Below, in pieces: positions 60,013 through 64,000 of a DNA stretch of 64,000 bases. The notes beneath the pieces were generated by a model. The model saw only the letters and a program-made list of their open reading frames with translations, had not been told where the DNA came from and did not search any database. Both the position numbers and the translations under genes were made by a program. The stretch covers positions 1 to 64,000 of the forward strand of contig NZ_QHLQ01000006.1 in assembly GCF_011813015.1 (NCBI RefSeq), given 5' to 3'. The DNA comes from Parasedimentitalea denitrificans (GTDB lineage Bacteria; Pseudomonadota; Alphaproteobacteria; Rhodobacterales; Rhodobacteraceae). The stretch's first letter is position 1. Each line of letters opens with the position of its first letter.

Positions 60013-61098
60013 TTACCCCTCCCTCTTTTCAAAGTCGATGCGCGGATCAACCAGCACATACATCAAGTCGGAGATGATCCCGACCACCAGGCTCATCAAG
60101 CCAAACACAAACAGTGTGCCAAAGATCACCGGATAGTCCCGTGCTACTGCGGCCTCAAACCCCATCCGGCCCAACCCATCCAGCGAGAAGATAGTCTCGA
60201 TGATCAGCGAGCCTGAGAAGAAGATACCGATGAACACGGCTGGGAAACCAGCAATCACGATCAACATCGCGTTGCGGAACACATGGCCATACAACACGCC
60301 GGATTCAGACAACCCCTTGGCGCGGGCGGTGATTACGTATTGCTTCTTGATTTCATCCAGGAACGAGTTCTTGGTCAGCAGCGTCATGGTGGCAAAGGCC
60401 GCGATGGTCGAGGCCAGCACCGGCAGCGCGATGTGCCAGACATAGTCAACGATTTTGGCACCTAGGCTTAGCTGGTCCCAATTGTCCGAAGTCAGACCTC
60501 GCAGAGGAAAAATCTGCCAATAGGATCCACCAGCAAACAGCACCAGCAGCAGGATGGCAAACAAGAAACCCGGGATCGAGTAAGCCGCAATGATCATGCC
60601 ACTGGTCCATGTGTCAAACTTGCTGCCATCACGGATCGCCTTGCGGATACCCAGTGGAATCGACACCAGATAGGCAATAATCGTCGACCACAGGCCTAGC
60701 GAAATCGATACCGGCATTTTCTCCATCACCAAATCCAGCACACCAATTTTGCGGAAATAGCTCTCACCAAAGTCCAGCCGGGCGTAGTTCCCCAACATGA
60801 TAAAGAACCGCTGCAACGGCGGCTTATCCAGGCCGAACTGCTCCTCCAGCTCTTTGATGAACTCGTCTGGCAGTCCACGCGACCCAACATATTGCTCACT
60901 GGAACTTTCGCCCATGGTTTCGACGTCTGACCCACCACCGGCAAAGCCTTCGAACACATCTCCCCCGCCCTGCATCTCGGCAATGATCTGTTCCACGGGG
61001 CCACCGGGGACAAATTGCACAAGGGCAAAGTTAATAACCATAATGCCCAGCAAAGTTGGGATGATCAGCAAAAACCGGCGGAGGATATATGCAGCCAT
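60013..61098 (-). CDS. yejB: Peptide ABC transporter permease (YejB-type)
   Basis: The 361-residue permease has an N-terminal membrane segment ([28 protein letters not shown]), a long periplasmic Gly/Glu-rich insertion (about residues 38-75), and a permease core with [23 protein letters not shown] and [22 protein letters not shown]. It lies 10 bp after yejA, and its stop is followed at once by the yejE start. Confidence 0.94.
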   Translation of the reverse strand: MAAYILRRFLLIIPTLLGIMVINFALVQFVPGGPVEQIIAEMQGGGDVFEGFAGGGSDVETMGESSSEQYVGSRGLPDEFIKELEEQFGLDKPPLQRFFIMLGNYARLDFGESYFRKIGVLDLVMEKMPVSISLGLWSTIIAYLVSIPLGIRKAIRDGSKFDTWTSGMIIAAYSIPGFLFAILLLVLFAGGSYWQIFPLRGLTSDNWDQLSLGAKIVDYVWHIALPVLASTIAAFATMTLLTKNSFLDEIKKQYVITARAKGLSESGVLYGHVFRNAMLIVIAGFPAVFIGIFFSGSLIIETIFSLDGLGRMGFEAAVARDYPVIFGTLFVFGLMSLVVGIISDLMYVLVDPRIDFEKREG

Positions 61099-61107
61099 GA
61101 CGCGCGC

Positions 61108-63021
61108 CTACCGCAACGCGCCAGAGGAAATCAGAGCCGCGGCGTTATCTTGGTCGATCCACCAAAGGTCATCAAATCCCAGTGCATAAGGTGGCAGATT
61201 TTCCGGGAATTTATACATATCCCAATAAGCCACCCAGTATTTACCCAGATACCATGTCGGCACCATGATCCGTTTTGACAACAGCACTCGGTCCAACGCC
61301 CGTGCATTGGCCTGCAACTCTTCGGTGGTTGTGGCTCCAACGATATTGTCGATCAGCGGCTGGATGTCCGGCCCATGAACACCCGTTGGGTTAAACAGTG
61401 AATAGGCCGCATCTTCCTCGCCGAACATCTGGTACAACCCGGTCGAAGGCTGCAGAGAGCTGCGATAGCCCGCCAGCATCATGTCGAAATCCCGGTCCCG
61501 ACGGCGTGCAGTGAACTGCGCATTGTCGATCCGGTTATAACGGGCATCGACGCCCATGATCACCAGATTGTCGACATAAGGTTGAATGATCCGGTCCAGT
61601 GTTGGCTGATCAGACAGAAACTCTACCCGCAGTGTCTCACCTGCGGCGTTTCGACGAATACCGTCATCACCAACCGCCCATCCGGCTGCATCAAGCAGTT
61701 TCATCGCCTTGCGCAGGTTGCGGCGGTCGTTCTGGCGTTTCCCGCTGGATTCATGCGCGACAACAACCTCTGTGCTCAGGATCTTTGGATCCAGTGCATC
61801 ACCTAGGCTCTGCAATATTTCTAGCTCGCGTCCCTCGGGTAGCCCCTTAGCCTGAAGGTCAGTACCTTGCCAGAACGAATGGCGCTGTTGGAACAAGCCA
61901 TATTGCAGGCTCTCGTTGGTCCACTCGAAATTATAGCCCAATTGCAGGGCGGCGCGGACCTGAATGTCCTGAAACTGTGGCCGATCAAGGTTGAAGACAA
62001 ACCCACTGGCGTTTGGCACATCACCATCAAAGAAATCACCTTTGATGACATCACCTGCATGCAATGCAGGGAAGTCATATGCCGTGGCCCAGCTTTTTGA
62101 GTTATTTTCCTGGCGCAGCGTAAAGGCGCCGGACTTGAATCCCTCCATCGCGGCAATAGCGTCGGTAAAGTATTCGATCCGGATGCTGTCATAGTTATGA
62201 CGGCCGATGTTCACGTTCAGATGGTCACCCCAATAGTCCGGGTTGCGTTTGTAAACCACGCGCCGGTTAATGTCATAACTATCCAGCGCATAGGGCCCGG
62301 ATCCGATACCCGGATCTAGCCGCGGTTCGTCCAGACGACGGTTTTCGGGATCGGCCTCGAACCACGCTTTTGAATAAATCGGGGTGCCGCCAACTTGGCT
62401 GATCATCCCACGACGCGGAAAATCTGGCGAGAAATAGAATTTGACCCGGTGCGGGCTCAGCGCCTCTGCTTTGGGGATACGTTTCCGCACCGCCTCGGCA
62501 TAAGATTTCAGGCCCTGATCCAGAAGGATATTATGGGAAAACACCACATCATCTGCAGTTACTGGCGAACCGTCAGAGAATGTCGCTTCGGGGCGCATGT
62601 TGAAAATGACCCAGTCCTGGCTTTCCGGGTACTCAAGACTTTCTGCAACCAGCCCATAGTAGGATGCAGGTTCGTCGTATGACGGGGTTAGCAACGATTC
62701 AAAATGCTCGGTCGAACGTGCCGCGCCACGGCCCTTGCGGGTGTAGGGGTTGAAACTGTCGAATGTCCCCTGCGCACCATAGGACAGTTCGCCGCCGCGT
62801 GGGGCATCCGGGTTCACATAGTCAAAATGAGCGAAGCCCGCAGGATACTTTAAATCACCAAATTCCGAAAACCCGTGGCTGGTGATTATTTTTTCCTCAG
62901 CGCGCGCCAAAGTGGCAAAGCCAATCGCCAGGATTAATCCCATTGCCAGAACAGCCAAGGCACGGAGCCTCTCCGTTTGATTAATCACGCGAGCTCGTAC
63001 AGCGCTGCGGGGTTTGTTCAT
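61108..63021 (-). CDS. yejA: Periplasmic peptide-binding protein (YejA-type)
   Basis: The start at 63021 follows a GGGAGG site and gives 637 residues. A signal peptide with a long charged N-region is followed by a hydrophobic core (ALAVLAMGLILAIGFATLARA), with cleavage probably near ARA-EE. The SBP family 5 domain includes ASYYGLVAESLEYPESQDWV, DGSPVTADDVVFSHNILL and SGPYALDSYDINRRVVYKRN. It is first in the yejABEF operon and is likely to deliver oligopeptides. The open frame to 63096 lacks a ribosome site. Confidence 0.94.
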   Translation of the reverse strand: MNKPRSAVRARVINQTERLRALAVLAMGLILAIGFATLARAEEKIITSHGFSEFGDLKYPAGFAHFDYVNPDAPRGGELSYGAQGTFDSFNPYTRKGRGAARSTEHFESLLTPSYDEPASYYGLVAESLEYPESQDWVIFNMRPEATFSDGSPVTADDVVFSHNILLDQGLKSYAEAVRKRIPKAEALSPHRVKFYFSPDFPRRGMISQVGGTPIYSKAWFEADPENRRLDEPRLDPGIGSGPYALDSYDINRRVVYKRNPDYWGDHLNVNIGRHNYDSIRIEYFTDAIAAMEGFKSGAFTLRQENNSKSWATAYDFPALHAGDVIKGDFFDGDVPNASGFVFNLDRPQFQDIQVRAALQLGYNFEWTNESLQYGLFQQRHSFWQGTDLQAKGLPEGRELEILQSLGDALDPKILSTEVVVAHESSGKRQNDRRNLRKAMKLLDAAGWAVGDDGIRRNAAGETLRVEFLSDQPTLDRIIQPYVDNLVIMGVDARYNRIDNAQFTARRRDRDFDMMLAGYRSSLQPSTGLYQMFGEEDAAYSLFNPTGVHGPDIQPLIDNIVGATTTEELQANARALDRVLLSKRIMVPTWYLGKYWVAYWDMYKFPENLPPYALGFDDLWWIDQDNAAALISSGALR

Positions 63022-63231
63022 CTGCCAGTCCTCCCATTCCCGGATCTTTTCGATCTGGTGTGTAAATACCAAGCTAAAGCTCGGGGGTGGTAACATTCAA
63101 GTTGCGATTCCGTGTTTCTTTGCTTGTGGATGCGGCATTCAGCAGTTCAGCGCCGACTATCGGTAACATTGTTGTATCACATAGTGCGCCATGCCACTTT
63201 CGACCACACATTGTATTCTGGAGAATGAACT

Positions 63232-63483
63232 ATGATTTTACGCAAAACTCTTTCTCGCGGCCTGACTGGTGTCATTTTGGGCACCACAGGGTTGGTTGCC
63301 GCCTGCGCTCAGCAAGAAGAAGAGCCCGTGGCCATGGCCAACCCTGCCGCAGTCTATTGTGAGGAAACCGGCGGGCAGCACGTCATTCGGGATGGCAAAG
63401 GTGGGCAAATTGGGGTCTGCATCCTGCCAGATGGCCGCGAGGTTGTTGCCTGGGATTATTACAGGAACAACAATCCCGCATAA
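63232..63483 (+). CDS. DUF333 lipoprotein
   Basis: The 83-residue protein has a lipoprotein signal (GVILGTTGLVAAC, lipidation at Cys25) and a DUF333 domain with MANPAAVYCEETGGQHVIR, GQIGVCILPDGREVVAWDYYR. Two cysteines flank the domain and may form a disulfide. DUF333 proteins are sometimes called hemolysin-like or HlyC-like lipoproteins, but a function is not established. It is convergent with the cytochrome gene. Confidence 0.92.
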   Translation: MILRKTLSRGLTGVILGTTGLVAACAQQEEEPVAMANPAAVYCEETGGQHVIRDGKGGQIGVCILPDGREVVAWDYYRNNNPA

Positions 63484-63496
63484 TACACCCCAAAAT

Positions 63497-63530
63497 AGAA
63501 AAAGGCCGCTGCACTTGGCAGCGACCTTTT
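63497..63530. terminator. Bidirectional terminator between the DUF333 and cytochrome genes
   Basis: AAAAAGGCCGCTGC and GCAGCGACCTTTT pair with one mismatch around a short loop, with A-run and T-run on the two sides, between convergent genes. It can stop transcripts from both. Confidence 0.85.
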
Positions 63531-63551
63531 AATTCAGAAATGATCCGTGGA

Positions 63552-64000
63552 TCAATCGTCCAGGCTGTCCAGATAAGCGATCAGGTTAACCCGGTCTTTT
63601 TGCTTTTTCAGACCAGAGAAGCTCATCGAGGTACCGCTGGCATAGCTGCTAGGCTTGGTCAGGAAGGCGTCCAGCTCTTCTGCGGTCCAAGTACCGTCGG
63701 ACATGCCTGACAAGGCACCCGAGTAGCCAAATCCATCAGCTGATGCGATCGGACGACCGACAACACCATAAAGGAACGGGCCAGTTGAGTTATTTCCGTC
63801 GTCCAGCTTGTGGCAGGCCGAACATTTCTTGAAGACTTTGGCACCCTTGCCAACGTCAGCCGAGGCCATCAGCTCATCAAAGCTAACTTCAGCCACAGCT
63901 TCTTGCTCGCCGGCCTCTTCAATTTCAATCACATAGGCTGCCTCTCCGTGAGACTCCACGTGATAAAGTCCTTCTGCTGCCCATTTGCCCAAAAGGAGAA
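63552..64000 (-). CDS. Membrane-anchored class I cytochrome c (CycM/c552-like), 5' end beyond window
   Basis: The open frame continues past the right edge, so the N-terminal membrane anchor is missing. The visible part begins LLGKWAAEGLYHVE, then an acidic linker, then a cytochrome domain with the heme site CSACHKL and an axial methionine in GTSMSFSGLKKQKDRVNLIAYL. This matches membrane-bound c552/CycM-type cytochromes of alphaproteobacteria that carry electrons from the bc1 complex to terminal oxidases. A TTG at 63992 is not the real start. It fits functionally with the cbb3 genes nearby. Confidence 0.88.
   Translation of the reverse strand, partial: LLLGKWAAEGLYHVESHGEAAYVIEIEEAGEQEAVAEVSFDELMASADVGKGAKVFKKCSACHKLDDGNNSTGPFLYGVVGRPIASADGFGYSGALSGMSDGTWTAEELDAFLTKPSSYASGTSMSFSGLKKQKDRVNLIAYLDSLDD

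Overview
The window looks like chromosomal DNA of a Roseobacter-group alphaproteobacterium (family Rhodobacteraceae). This rests on the family character of the proteins (for example an FnrL-type regulator beside ccoNOQP and hemN, a membrane-anchored c552-type cytochrome, and the uvrC-pgsA-moaD-moaE order), on GC-rich coding DNA, and on intergenic repeats of a kind I recall from that group. No species can be named. No rRNA, tRNA, CRISPR array, phage or transposase gene was seen.

Region 1 (1-20.8 kb) is the core transcription/translation block, nearly all on the minus strand. In transcription order it reads secE, nusG, [class III nucleotide cyclase], rplK, rplA, rplJ, rplL, rpoB, rpoC, [glycosyltransferase / EamA transporter / glycosyltransferase], rpsL, rpsG, fusA, tuf (cut by the window edge). 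Two accessory blocks interrupt the usual order: a GAF-cyclase gene between nusG and rplK, and a three-gene cassette with two paralogous glycosyltransferases between rpoC and rpsL. A TPR/O-GlcNAc-transferase-like gene diverges from secE. Intrinsic terminators after nusG, rplA and rpoC and structured spacers (rplL-rpoB, rpoB-rpoC, fusA-tuf) mark transcription units.

Region 2 (23.2-34.3 kb) holds general genes: uvrC-pgsA-moaD-moaE, a Ca2+/Na+ exchanger, a small zinc-ribbon membrane protein, an S49 peptidase, a YadGH-like ABC exporter, an orphan CoxG-like protein, a second EamA transporter and a CaiB/BaiF-type enzyme. Its spacers carry two families of hairpin-rich repeats. One is a 206-bp MITE-like unit with 21-bp terminal inverted repeats that touches the stop codon of the ABC permease.

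Region 3 (34.4-44 kb) has heme synthesis genes (hemE and hemC divergent, hemF), a GH25 lipoprotein, an SDR protein lacking the catalytic lysine, an RsmC-like methyltransferase, clpS, a HAD hydrolase, a CHMI-type isomerase and a D,D-carboxypeptidase with a SPOR domain.

Region 4 (44-57.3 kb) is a microaerobic respiration island: ccoGHIS (assembly and copper delivery for cbb3 oxidase), a GcvA-type LysR regulator with a divergent 49-codon ORF, a DUF2270 membrane protein, ccoNOQP, a tandem universal stress protein, fnrL and hemN. FNR-type boxes (TTGAT-N4-ATCAA) lie before ccoN/usp, fnrL/hemN, ccoG and the DUF2270 gene, with a weaker one between hemE and hemC. This indicates one oxygen-controlled regulon coupling high-affinity oxidase, its assembly and heme supply.

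Region 5 (57.3-64 kb) is a yejABEF-type peptide ABC importer operon, a DUF333 lipoprotein, and the 3' part of a membrane-anchored c-type cytochrome gene cut by the window end.
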